From NCBI GenBank assembly GCA_947585965.1, contig CANPXK010000015.1:1-40528 (forward strand): a DNA stretch of 40,528 nucleotides, read 5' to 3'. Below are positions 32,051 to 40,454 of this stretch, one piece after another (position 1 is the stretch's first letter; every line of letters starts with the position of its first letter). Origin of the DNA: an uncultured Clostridia bacterium. GTDB lineage: Bacteria; Bacillota; Clostridia; Oscillospirales; Acutalibacteraceae. A model generated the notes under the pieces. That model was not told where the DNA came from and did no database searches. It saw only the letters and a list, made by a program, of their open reading frames with translations. The position numbers and the translations under genes were made by a program.

Positions 32051-32721
32051 AATCTCGCCTCCATGCGATAACCGACACCACGCACTGTCTCTATATAATC
32101 TCCGCATTTTCCAAGCTTTGTACGCAGTGTGCCTATATGAACATCAACGGTTCTCGTTTCACCGATATAGCTTTCTCCCCATATACTTTGCAGAAGCTGA
32201 TCACGAGTAAAAACAAGACCGAGGTTTTCCATGAATTTCTTAAGAATCTCATATTCCTTGAGTGTAAGCTGTATACGCTCTCCATCGGCAAAAACAGTAT
32301 GCTCACCTGTGTTTACCGTAAGTCTGCCAAGCTGCAAAATCTTAGCGGCACTCCTTGATTCCGTCCGTCTGAGAACAGCACGGACACGGGAAACCATTTC
32401 CATCATTCCGAAAGGCTTTGTCAGATAATCATCAGCCCCCAAGTCAAGACCCCTGACTTTATCGTATTCCGTTCCCTTTGCAGTAGCCATAATGACGGGA
32501 ATATCCTCAGTCGCACTGCTGCATTTAAGCTTTTTCAGTATTTCTATACCGTCCTCACCCGGAAGCATTATATCAAGCATTATAAGCTGCGGCTTTACTG
32601 TTTTTAGTATTTCAAAAAGCTTTTCTCCGCAATCCGCACCCCTCGCCTCAAAGCCTGCGGAATTGAGCGTATATATCATAAGGTCGCAAATTGCCGAATC
32701 GTCCTCAACACATAAAATCAT
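32047..32721 (-). CDS. phoP: Response regulator, PhoP/PhoB type
   Basis: The start ATG at 32721 lies 9 nt after GGAGAGGGG and gives 224 residues. The receiver domain has the acidic pocket VEDD, the phospho-Asp in LIMLDIMLPGEDG (about residue 50) and the Lys in DYLTKPFG (about residue 101). The C-terminal OmpR-type winged helix (about 130-224) reads LTLKEYEILKKFMENLG, then TRTVDVHIGTLRTKLG and VRGVGYRM. It is first in the phoPR operon and has its own Pho box, implying autoregulation. Confidence 0.93.
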   Translation of the reverse strand: MILCVEDDSAICDLMIYTLNSAGFEARGADCGEKLFEILKTVKPQLIMLDIMLPGEDGIEILKKLKCSSATEDIPVIMATAKGTEYDKVRGLDLGADDYLTKPFGMMEMVSRVRAVLRRTESRSAAKILQLGRLTVNTGEHTVFADGERIQLTLKEYEILKKFMENLGLVFTRDQLLQSIWGESYIGETRTVDVHIGTLRTKLGKCGDYIETVRGVGYRMEARL

Positions 32722-32806
32722 CTTACTGTTCCCCTCTCCTGACAGGTGCATTTTTCATTCCCGCCTGAATCATAACATATTATTTTAAAATCAATTATCA
32801 TATTAT

Positions 32807-32823
32807 TGTAAAATGTATGTAAA
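32807..32823 (-). promoter_or_regulatory. Pho box upstream of phoP
   Basis: On the minus strand TTTACA-N5-TTTACA: TTTACA at 32823-32818 and 32812-32807, again an 11-nt period. A TATGAT -10 (32774-32769) lies 32 nt downstream, almost the same geometry as at the Na/Pi gene. Confidence 0.65.
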
Positions 32824-32956
32824 AACATATTTCATTACGATAATGATTATACCCAAAAGTATATATTTTTTCAATGTAAAAATCTAAAAACCTTCTTATT
32901 TTCTGAGGATTTTTTCATTCCCGACCTGATATGATATTTTTTTGATTTTTCGGGTA

Positions 32957-32985
32957 TTGACAAGCGGAGAAAATTGTTATATAAT
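32957..32985 (+). promoter_or_regulatory. Consensus promoter of folT
   Basis: Perfect TTGACA (32957-32962), 17-nt spacer and perfect TATAAT (32980-32985). Transcription would begin at about 32991, exactly where the riboswitch starts. Confidence 0.85.
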
Positions 32986-32990
32986 GTATA

Positions 32991-33090
32991 GGACAGAGTA
33001 AATATATGTGCGTTAAGTGTCGTGTGAACGGGGAGTTGTCACACGAACGAAAAGATTTTCTTGCGGTACATATATTGCATCCCGCTGTAT
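32991..33090 (+). promoter_or_regulatory. THF (folate) riboswitch, class I
   Basis: The order GGACAG, GTGCGTTAAGTGT, GTGTGAACGGGGAGTTGTC with CACAC, then GCGGTACATATATTGCATCCCGCTGT matches the tetrahydrofolate riboswitch consensus (GCGUUAAGUGU ... GUGUGAAUGGGA ... UUGCAUCC). ATATATGT (33003-33010 region) pairs with ACATATAT (33067-33074 region), and ACAG pairs with CTGT to close the outer stem. It precedes a folate-transporter gene, as known for this class. Confidence 0.9.
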
Positions 33091-33111
33091 CTGATATTAA
33101 GCTGATTTTTT

Positions 33112-33152
33112 CTCCTTATTATTAACAGCGTGAATCTGTTATATAAAAGGAG
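33112..33152 (+). promoter_or_regulatory. Shine-Dalgarno sequestering hairpin of folT
   Basis: CTCCTT (33112-33117) pairs with AAGGAG (33147-33152) of the ribosome binding site. Inside, TTAT pairs with ATAA and TAACAG (33123-33128) with CTGTTA (33136-33141). That is 16 bp in all with one single-nt bulge on each side and loop CGTGAAT. This is the likely expression platform of the THF riboswitch, acting on translation. Confidence 0.75.
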
Positions 33153-33160
33153 GTTTTTTT

Positions 33161-33757
33161 ATGAAAAAAAGAAAAGTAAATATCAGACAGTCAACCGTCA
33201 CCCTATCCACGATCGCAATCCTTTCGGCAATGCTTGTCGTAATATCCATGTACTGCACGATCAAAACAGAAGCAATAAATATCACACTGACATTTATTCC
33301 CATTGTGATTGCCGCAAGACTCTACGGGGCACCGGGTGCTGCCGCCGTTGCGGGACTCGGAGATATTATCGGATGGATATTTCACCCCGTTGGGGCACTT
33401 TATCCGCCGATAACGATAACAGCCATGGTTGTCGGTGTTATTTTCGGCCTGTTTCTGAAAAATAGCATTACATTTACACGTATTCTTATCCCGGTTTTGA
33501 TAACACAGCTTATAATTTCAGCATTTGTTACTCCACTCTGGCTGTCGTTGCTTTATAATACACCGTATATAGATTACTTGTTTGTACGAATACCTCAGAT
33601 ACTTATATTGACAGGTGTGGAGCTTATTCTGATTCCCGTTATACTCAATGCAGTTGAAAGACTGAAAGTAGCAAAGGTTCTGACATATAAAGCTAAAACC
33701 CACAGGAACACTAAAAAGGACGATATTGATTATGAGAATAAACGAAAATATTCTTGA
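33161..33757 (+). CDS. folT: Folate-specific ECF transporter S component
   Basis: FolT binds folate in the membrane and works with a shared EcfA/A'/T module that is not in this window. The 198-residue protein has about six transmembrane helices; typical S-component features are the N-terminal STIAILSAMLVVISMYC, ITLTFIPIVIAARLYGAPG and the glycine-rich AGLGDIIGWIFHPVGALYPP. The tail is basic and cytosolic. AAAGGAGG lies 8 nt before the ATG and is buried in a hairpin controlled by the THF riboswitch, which confirms the substrate assignment better than the protein alone. Confidence 0.92.
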   Translation: MKKRKVNIRQSTVTLSTIAILSAMLVVISMYCTIKTEAINITLTFIPIVIAARLYGAPGAAAVAGLGDIIGWIFHPVGALYPPITITAMVVGVIFGLFLKNSITFTRILIPVLITQLIISAFVTPLWLSLLYNTPYIDYLFVRIPQILILTGVELILIPVILNAVERLKVAKVLTYKAKTHRNTKKDDIDYENKRKYS

Positions 33758-34382
33758 TGCAAAAAAATCAAAAATCACTGCCCTTATTGTTATTATCGCA
33801 GCACAGTCGGTAATTACGGCTGTTATGATCCTTTTTAACATATTTAGCGGTTCCGGCGGTTATTTGAAATACGTGTGGTCAGCTGTCATTATACTTGTTG
33901 TTATCGGTTGTATTTTTGCGGATATATATTACTGGTATATGAGTATACACAAAATGAATAAGCTCGTTAATGTTGAACCTGTGCCATGTACCGTAGAGGA
34001 TTTTATTATCACCTATACAAAGAAAAATCAAAAAATCAGATTCCGTGCAGTACCTGTTGTAAGAAGCAATATTGACGGTAAAATCTATGTAACCATAGGC
34101 AAACTCAACCTATCATGGTATACAAGTATTAATATATCATCCGGACACTCCCTTTCGGCTATCAGCATAATCCGACAAGACAAAACAACCGTAAATATAG
34201 GCGATACGGCTCATATGTATATTTCAGAAATTGTTAAGCCTGATGTGGTTATAAACAGCAGAAATAATACCGTAAATATAGGCAGAAATAAAATCAAATT
34301 TTCTTCCAAAAATTCACTCCCCATAGATATTTTTGACAAGTTCACCTATTTCGAGGGTGCTGTTGATGTGGAAAATGATTAG
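33732..34382 (+). CDS. Two-helix membrane protein of unknown function
   Basis: The start ATG at 33732 lies within the end of folT (26-nt overlap), with AAGGACG about 10 nt upstream. The 216-residue protein has two transmembrane helices (about residues 15-38 and 47-68) followed by a beta-rich soluble domain (KNQKIRFRAVPVVRSNIDGK, YISEIVKPDVVINSRN). No family was recognised. Translational coupling to folT suggests shared expression, though a folate-related role is only inference. Confidence 0.65.
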   Translation: MRINENILDAKKSKITALIVIIAAQSVITAVMILFNIFSGSGGYLKYVWSAVIILVVIGCIFADIYYWYMSIHKMNKLVNVEPVPCTVEDFIITYTKKNQKIRFRAVPVVRSNIDGKIYVTIGKLNLSWYTSINISSGHSLSAISIIRQDKTTVNIGDTAHMYISEIVKPDVVINSRNNTVNIGRNKIKFSSKNSLPIDIFDKFTYFEGAVDVEND

Positions 34383-34406
34383 GCCGGAACCAAACGGAAC
34401 TCCATT

Positions 34407-34438
34407 ATAACCCGCTCCGATTGCTAAGGGCGGGTTAT
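34407..34438 (+). terminator. Possible terminator after the folT operon
   Basis: ATAACCCGC (34407-34415) pairs perfectly with GCGGGTTAT (34430-34438), but only TCCTGTATT follows, so it may be weak or act with the next hairpin. Confidence 0.45.
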
Positions 34439-34584
34439 TCCTGTATTACGGACGTTTTCACTTTAAACATTCTCCGGACTTTTACTAAAATAAATTTCAT
34501 CATATAAACATATATCCAATGTTTCAGGCGCGTCGTCTGAGGCCGGGAATTTCATAATGCGTAGAGTAATAAAACGATAAAAGT

Positions 34585-34628
34585 ACCCGACCGGAACAAT
34601 TTACATTATCCCGGTCGGGTCTGTTTTA
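34585..34628 (+). terminator. Rho-independent terminator
   Basis: ACCCGACCGG (34585-34594) pairs perfectly with CCGGTCGGGT (34611-34620), followed by CTGTTTTATT. The rest of the 34383-34775 gap shows no gene. Confidence 0.75.
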
Positions 34629-34775
34629 TTATATCTGTTTACAGTCGTGCATAATGATAATAAAGAATAAAGACAAACGGTAAAAGAAAAGGTACAACAC
34701 TCCGAACTGATATAAAACAACAAATAAGTCAAATACAATCTCTCGTAAATATGGTTTTGCTTTCTTATTCCCGTC

Positions 34776-35798
34776 TTAACCCGGTGTCAATGCTTCAAAT
34801 GCCTCAATAAGCTTCGGATTAAACAGACCGCATTCTCCGTTCTTTATCATATCTACGGCTTTTTCATGACTGAAAGGCTTCTTATACACTCTTTCGGCTG
34901 TAAGTGCATCATAAACATCGGCAACGGATACGACCTGTGCCCATATCGGAATTTCATCACCCTTAAGTTTGTCCGGGTAACCTCTGCCGTCCCATCTCTC
35001 ATGATGATAACGACATATATCACAACTGTACTTATATGTACTTTCATCAATAATATTCGGAAACTGCATGAGAAATTCATAACCCTTGACGGTATGCTGC
35101 TTCATTATCTCATATTCCTCGGGAGTAAGCTTTCCCGGTTTGGTCAGAATACTGTCGGGTATGGATATCTTTCCGATATCATGCAAAACTGAGGATTTTG
35201 AGATTTTGTCGATCTCGTCCGCTGTCATATAATACTCGGGGTATCTTTTGCTTACCTCTGTCATAAGTGCCTTTGTCATACCGGCAATACGTTTAACGTG
35301 CTCTCCGGATTCGCAGTCCCTGAACTCCACTGCCGTCGCAAGAATTTCTATCATTGATTGGTTGAGATGATTCAGACGTGCAACCTGTTCCTCAACAATC
35401 TTTGCAAGATCGTTACGGTGACCGTACAATTCTACAATATTATTTATTCTATGCTTCAGGAAGTGTGCCATAAACGGCTTACGTATAACATCGACAGCAC
35501 CGAGATGATAACCTTCAATAAGTGTTTTTTCATTTTCCTCGGCAGTTATAAGAAACACCGGAACAATCGCAATCCTTCCGCTTTTCTTCATATCCCTCAG
35601 AACACCGAGTCCATCGGTTCCGGGCATGATAAGATCCAGCAAAACTGCAGAAATATCAGGGTTGCTGTTTATAATTTCTATTGCCTGATCACCGTCACAC
35701 GCTTGCAGTATGTTATAATTATCCTTGAAGATTTCCGCAAGAATTATGCGATTAATCTCCATATCATCAACAATCAAAATCGTCTTTTCTTTATACAT
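34776..35798 (-). CDS. Response regulator with HD-GYP output domain
   Basis: This 340-residue protein has a receiver domain (residues 5-125) with phospho-Asp55 in AVLLDLIMPG and Lys107 in IRKPF, a short coiled linker and an HD-GYP domain (about 145-335). The catalytic motifs are intact: E167H168, H206D207 in SVLHDIGKISIPD, H234, H265H266 in YHHERWDGRGYPDKL and D294 in SVADVYDAL. HD-GYP proteins hydrolyse cyclic di-GMP (some cGAMP). It is the last gene of the kinase-lipoprotein-Hpt operon, so it is the likely output of that relay. Activity is inferred from motifs only. Confidence 0.93.
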   Translation of the reverse strand: MYKEKTILIVDDMEINRIILAEIFKDNYNILQACDGDQAIEIINSNPDISAVLLDLIMPGTDGLGVLRDMKKSGRIAIVPVFLITAEENEKTLIEGYHLGAVDVIRKPFMAHFLKHRINNIVELYGHRNDLAKIVEEQVARLNHLNQSMIEILATAVEFRDCESGEHVKRIAGMTKALMTEVSKRYPEYYMTADEIDKISKSSVLHDIGKISIPDSILTKPGKLTPEEYEIMKQHTVKGYEFLMQFPNIIDESTYKYSCDICRYHHERWDGRGYPDKLKGDEIPIWAQVVSVADVYDALTAERVYKKPFSHEKAVDMIKNGECGLFNPKLIEAFEALTPG

Positions 35799-35827
35799 TT
35801 AACTCACACCCAATTAATGAAACAAGC

Positions 35828-36181
35828 TCAGTTCAAATGCTTCTCAATACACGCTGTAATTTCGTTCTGAACAGGCAATATCTTTTTGAGCACCTCTTTT
35901 GCATTCCTCGGCTCCGCATTACGCAAAAAACTCACTATCTGTGCATACCCGTCATAAAGCGGAGTAATTGAAAGGTTGCCCGCAATTCCCTTTATGGCAT
36001 GAGCCTTTTTGATTATCTCATCATAATCATTCTCATCAAAATCAATCTGAATATCATATTCCTTTATTGATTTCACGAAACTGCCAAGCAGTCTTTTGTA
36101 TAGGGCTTTATTACCTCCCAGACGACTGACTCCCCCGCTTACATCGACCCCCAGATGCGTTAATTCATCAAATAAATCCAT
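35828..36181 (-). CDS. Free-standing histidine phosphotransfer (Hpt) protein
   Basis: This 117-residue all-helical protein carries the Hpt motif KKAHAIKGIAGNL with the phosphorylatable His61 and the downstream Gly-Asn-Leu. Helix A includes NKALYKRLLGSFVKSI. Hpt proteins pass phosphate between receiver domains and have no kinase activity. It lies 29 nt upstream of the HD-GYP regulator and 79 nt after the lipoprotein gene, placing it between a hybrid kinase and its likely target. The start ATG at 36181 follows AAGGAG. Confidence 0.88.
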   Translation of the reverse strand: MDLFDELTHLGVDVSGGVSRLGGNKALYKRLLGSFVKSIKEYDIQIDFDENDYDEIIKKAHAIKGIAGNLSITPLYDGYAQIVSFLRNAEPRNAKEVLKKILPVQNEITACIEKHLN

Positions 36182-36260
36182 AAAAATCTCCTTCTTAATT
36201 ATATAATATTCTCAACAACAAATTTCGCTGTCAGTACAAAATATATTATGTATATCAGCG

Positions 36261-37586
36261 TTATTTGTGTAATGTTGCGTTCCCGATGCCTTTCTCAATT
36301 CTCTCGTTACATTCACTGTCTATACGCTCCGCAATTTCTTCAACAGACATATCCCCATACAGCAAATGCTGCATAAACCGACAAAAGGTGCTGCGTACTC
36401 CTTTCCAGTCAGGTTTATTCTTTGTAAAAGTTACCGATGTATCAGAATTATTTATATACTTTTGCACATCAGTCAGCTCGTCTGAATACTTAGCAGATAC
36501 CTTTTTGCTTATAGGTATACTTTCCGCCGAATAATCGAGCCAATCACTCTCATAAATAAATCTGATGAAATCTTTACAAATCTTTAGTTTATCCTGATCA
36601 CCGTTATCAAATATTTCAAAACCGGTGATATAACTGTTGCTGTAACCCTTACCGTCCTCCGACGGAAAATTAACATACCCCAATTCAAAATCAGCATCCT
36701 TCATATCGGGAATATATGCTGAATTCAACACATACAGACCAAGCTGACCGTTCATAAACATTGAATAGTTGTCAAGCATGACCAATGTTTCCGAATTATG
36801 AGGGAAATAGTCCTTTTCATCACATTGTCTGATCCAACTCAAAGCTTCAATTCCTTTTGGGTTATTCACATTCAGATATCCCTCTTCATCAAAAACCTCA
36901 CACCCGTGACTACGCAAAAGCGTCATTATGTGTATTGCACCATCCTCGCTTCCCGCATACATCATCATGGGGTATGAAGTATCAGGGAGATAATCTCTCA
37001 GTTTTTTAAGAATAATCTCCCATTCGTCCAATGTCCAACTTTGTACGACATCCTCCGATGATACAAACTCACCCAGCCCCGCCTTGCGGAACATATCCTT
37101 ATTATAGCAGAATGTATCCTGATTTGCAAAAAAAGGCATCATATACGTTTTTCCGTCAACCTCACTCAAATCCCAGAACAGAGGCTTTATATCATCTTTC
37201 ATATCTGAGGTTATCATATCATCAAGCGGAACAACTCTTCCGCTGTAAATATATGTGGACATATCAAAATAATTTGCAAACAGGATATCAGTTGCTTCAT
37301 CAGTATCAAAGCTTCCGGCAATTTCTTTGTCTTCACTTCCTGTTTCGTACTGTTTGATATTGAAAGTCACATTCGCATCTTCATATTTATCACAAAAATC
37401 AGCCGATACCTTTTCAATAAAGGAATAGGAATTCCTTACTTCACTGTCAATAACATCATTCACAGCAATAATGGGTAATTTTATGTTTATTGTGACCGTC
37501 GGCTTTTTATCCGCATCATCACTGCACCCGGTCGCTATTCCTGTAAGCATTATCACTGACAGAATAAAACAGAACAGCTTTTTCAT
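36261..37586 (-). CDS. Extracellular solute-binding lipoprotein
   Basis: This 441-residue protein has a lipoprotein signal peptide with lipobox IATGC (acylated Cys21), then a family 1-type solute-binding fold: NVTFNIKQYETGSEDKEIAG, ILFANYFDMSTYI, VVPLDDMI, DGKTYMMPFFANQDTFCYN and WIRQCDEKDYFP. Such proteins bind sugars or oligosaccharides for ABC importers, but no ABC permease or ATPase is here. Its start overlaps the stop of the hybrid kinase by 4 nt (ATGA), so the two are made together. The probable role is ligand sensing for the kinase. Confidence 0.9.
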   Translation of the reverse strand: MKKLFCFILSVIMLTGIATGCSDDADKKPTVTINIKLPIIAVNDVIDSEVRNSYSFIEKVSADFCDKYEDANVTFNIKQYETGSEDKEIAGSFDTDEATDILFANYFDMSTYIYSGRVVPLDDMITSDMKDDIKPLFWDLSEVDGKTYMMPFFANQDTFCYNKDMFRKAGLGEFVSSEDVVQSWTLDEWEIILKKLRDYLPDTSYPMMMYAGSEDGAIHIMTLLRSHGCEVFDEEGYLNVNNPKGIEALSWIRQCDEKDYFPHNSETLVMLDNYSMFMNGQLGLYVLNSAYIPDMKDADFELGYVNFPSEDGKGYSNSYITGFEIFDNGDQDKLKICKDFIRFIYESDWLDYSAESIPISKKVSAKYSDELTDVQKYINNSDTSVTFTKNKPDWKGVRSTFCRFMQHLLYGDMSVEEIAERIDSECNERIEKGIGNATLHK

Positions 37587-40222
37587 TGATCTTTTCCTTC
37601 TTTATCTTTATTCTTAAAAATATCCGAAAGAGTATCCATCAGCAATTCAATGTCAATAGGCTTTCCGATATGACCGTTCATGCCTGCGTCTATTGCCTCC
37701 TGACGATCCTCAACAAAAGTATCAGCGGTCATCGCTACTATCGGAATATCAGCCAGTTTTTTATTTTCCAGCTTTCTTATTGCTCTTGTTGCGTCATATC
37801 CGTTCATAACAGGCATCTGTATATCCATAAGAATAAGGTCATACCGGCCCGGTTTTGAATTCTTAACCATATCGAGAGCTTCCTGACCGTTTTCCGCACA
37901 CTCCACATCAAAACCTGCCTCTTCAAGTATCACCGATGCTATCTCGCGATTAAGCTCTATATCCTCAGCAAGAAGAATACGTTTTCCTACAAAGTCTTTT
38001 CTTACGGTCGTTTCCTCTGCATGAGGCTCCTCTGCCTTTCCGCACACCTTCAGAAGTGTTGTACGCAGATCGGATACGAAAAGCGGTTTGCTCACAAAAC
38101 CGTTTACTCCCGCCTTTCTTGCTTCATCCTCAATATCTCCCCAATCGTATGCGGAAAGTATTATAATCGGAGCATCCTCACCGACAACCTTACGTATCTG
38201 TCGTGCTGTTTCTATACCGTTCATATCGGGCATGAGCCAGTCTATGATATATACCTCAAACTTTTCGCCCATTTCCATTGCTTCTACTGTACGTGCAACC
38301 GCCTCCTTGCCGTACATTGTCCAATCCGCCTTCATCCCTATCTGACGAAGCATCTTTGAAACACTCTGGCAGGCGTTTAGGTCGTCATCGACAACAAGAG
38401 CATGAATACCCTCAAGTTCTTCTATAAGCAGATTTTCCTGAACTTCATCCTGAAGTCTTAGCTCCAGATTTACTGTAAATTCAGTTCCTTTTCCTACCTC
38501 ACTTTCAACATTAATCGTGCCGCCCATCATAGTGACGATATTCTTTGTTATCGCCATTCCAAGACCCGTTCCCTGTATTCCGCTCACCGTTGAGGTACGT
38601 TCTCTTGTAAAGGGCTCAAATATAACTTTGGCATATTCCGGACTCATTCCTATACCGGTATCTTTTACCTTGAACTCATACAGACCGTAACCTTCTCTTT
38701 TGCACGGCTTCTGAGTAATTCTGATTGACACCGTTCCTCCGGGATTTGTGAATTTCATCGCATTGGATATAAGATTAAGCAGAATCTGATTAAGTCTGAG
38801 TCTGTCACAATATATATTTTCATTGCTTACATCAACCGTATCCACAAAAAGCTCAAGCTGTTTGGCTTTGATATCCGCCTGAATGATATTGCAGATATTA
38901 TGAAGTATTTCCGCTATATTTTCCGTATTTTCCTCAATAGTTACGTTACCCGACTCTATGCGGCTCATATCCAGAACATCGTTTATAAGTGACAGCAAAT
39001 GACTTGATGAACGTGATATCTTCGTCAGATAGTCCTTGACTCTTTCCTTATTGTCGATATGTGTTGTTGCAAGTGCCGTAAAGCCGATTATAGAATTCAT
39101 AGGAGTACGTATATCATGCGACATATTATTGAGGAAGGTTGTCTTAGCCCTGCTTGCCTGCTCTGCGAGTGCAAGTGCCTCAGCAAGCTTCTTCCTGTGC
39201 TGTATCTCCGTTGCAAGCGTTTTTGTACGTTTCCGTATCAGCATAATTGAGGAAAATACACCTATCAATATTACTATAATAACAAGAATTGCAAGTATAC
39301 TCGCTATCGAAGCACTCTGCCTCCAAAAAACGGAAATCGGCACCGACATCACAAAATACCAATTTACATTTTCCATCGGAGTAAATGTCATTATACAGGT
39401 TTCTCCGTCCTTCGGGGTATGTGTGATATAGAAATTTTCCTCATCTTGAATCCGCTTCTGTATTTCCTCTGTTGTATATGAACCCGGAAGACCGTCATTA
39501 GTCACTTCATAATAAAAATTCTCTTTTACATTGTCACTGTTTCTGTTAATTTTAACAATATAGTTACCGTCACTATCAATAACACTGCTGTATCCCTTGC
39601 CGCCGTAGCTGTCTATCTTAAGCTCATCCTGAAGAGCATTGATATCCATTCTGCACACAAGATACGTATATTTTCTTCCCTCAACCGTAAAAGGTGTTAT
39701 CTTTATACCCATAACAAGCAGTTCGCTTCGTCCTTCGACACTTGCTTCAAGGTTATCCCTTCGATATATAAAGCGTTCTCCTGCTTTTTTATACTGCTCC
39801 AGCATTGCCTTGCTGTTTGAAAGCTTCATGCTGCTGTTCAGCGTATCTCCGTTATCTGCAAAAAGAGTTATCCTTATGCAATCTATCATTTGCTTTGATG
39901 AGCTTAGCTTCTGCATGAGTTCCTCGGTTGTCTTACATTTTTCCTGTCTTATATTGAGCGCAATACCGTTAAGGGTATCCCATCTGTTGTCGAGGCTTGA
40001 AGCTATCGCTTTTTTATCGTGGTTTGCCAGTTCCTCCATTGTACTTATCGAATTTTCGGTTATTATATTACTTATAAGAAAAAAAGACAAAATTATAACA
40101 AATATTCCCGCAACAGCAGTTGCCGCAATAATTATCGCATTATGAATACGAGTTTTTTTCTTTTCACTCATCATATCCTTTTCGTTGATCTTTTTATCCG
40201 TTTCTTTCTTTTTAATATTCAT
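37583..40222 (-). CDS. Hybrid sensor histidine kinase with two receiver domains
   Basis: The start ATG at 40222 lies 8 nt after GGAGAG; the protein has 879 residues. Order: TM1 (about 28-52), a Cache-like extracytoplasmic sensor (about 55-300), TM2 (about 305-329), coiled linker, HisKA with phospho-His369 in NNMSHDIRTPMNSIIG, and HATPase_c with N487 in LISNAMKF, DTGIGMSPE and GTGLGMAITK. REC1 has phospho-Asp661 in IIDWLMPDMNG and Lys712; REC2 has Asp800 in LILMDIQMPVMNG and Lys854. No Hpt domain is fused; the Hpt is encoded two genes downstream. All catalytic residues look intact. Confidence 0.93.
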   Translation of the reverse strand: MNIKKKETDKKINEKDMMSEKKKTRIHNAIIIAATAVAGIFVIILSFFLISNIITENSISTMEELANHDKKAIASSLDNRWDTLNGIALNIRQEKCKTTEELMQKLSSSKQMIDCIRITLFADNGDTLNSSMKLSNSKAMLEQYKKAGERFIYRRDNLEASVEGRSELLVMGIKITPFTVEGRKYTYLVCRMDINALQDELKIDSYGGKGYSSVIDSDGNYIVKINRNSDNVKENFYYEVTNDGLPGSYTTEEIQKRIQDEENFYITHTPKDGETCIMTFTPMENVNWYFVMSVPISVFWRQSASIASILAILVIIVILIGVFSSIMLIRKRTKTLATEIQHRKKLAEALALAEQASRAKTTFLNNMSHDIRTPMNSIIGFTALATTHIDNKERVKDYLTKISRSSSHLLSLINDVLDMSRIESGNVTIEENTENIAEILHNICNIIQADIKAKQLELFVDTVDVSNENIYCDRLRLNQILLNLISNAMKFTNPGGTVSIRITQKPCKREGYGLYEFKVKDTGIGMSPEYAKVIFEPFTRERTSTVSGIQGTGLGMAITKNIVTMMGGTINVESEVGKGTEFTVNLELRLQDEVQENLLIEELEGIHALVVDDDLNACQSVSKMLRQIGMKADWTMYGKEAVARTVEAMEMGEKFEVYIIDWLMPDMNGIETARQIRKVVGEDAPIIILSAYDWGDIEDEARKAGVNGFVSKPLFVSDLRTTLLKVCGKAEEPHAEETTVRKDFVGKRILLAEDIELNREIASVILEEAGFDVECAENGQEALDMVKNSKPGRYDLILMDIQMPVMNGYDATRAIRKLENKKLADIPIVAMTADTFVEDRQEAIDAGMNGHIGKPIDIELLMDTLSDIFKNKDKEGKDQ

Positions 40223-40253
40223 TGCTATCACTCTCCGATTTCAAATAAGCATT

Positions 40254-40286
40254 TATGACAGCACATCAGACACACGTGTTGTCATA
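40254..40286 (-). promoter_or_regulatory. Hairpin in the leader of the hybrid kinase operon
   Basis: TATGACAGCAC (40254-40264) pairs with GTGTTGTCATA (40276-40286) over 11 bp with one G-T wobble and an 11-nt loop. It sits just upstream of the ribosome binding site and has no U-tract, so it may affect translation or mRNA stability, or be a protein-binding palindrome. Confidence 0.5.
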
Positions 40287-40360
40287 CAGCAACAAACAAT
40301 GATAAAAATTTTACAAAATCAATTATTTCATCCCTAAACACTGCATTTTACAGTCATTTT

Positions 40361-40389
40361 ATTATAACATACAAACAAAGATATTTCAA
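40361..40389 (-). promoter_or_regulatory. Promoter of the kinase-lipoprotein-Hpt-HD-GYP operon
   Basis: On the minus strand TTGAAA (40389-40384), a 17-nt spacer and perfect TATAAT (40366-40361) with an extended TG. The leader is about 130 nt. Confidence 0.7.
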
Positions 40390-40454
40390 TGAAAATTTAC
40401 AATATACAAAAAACTTTTTATTGTATCAAAAAATTGAGAATATTTTTCCGTACA

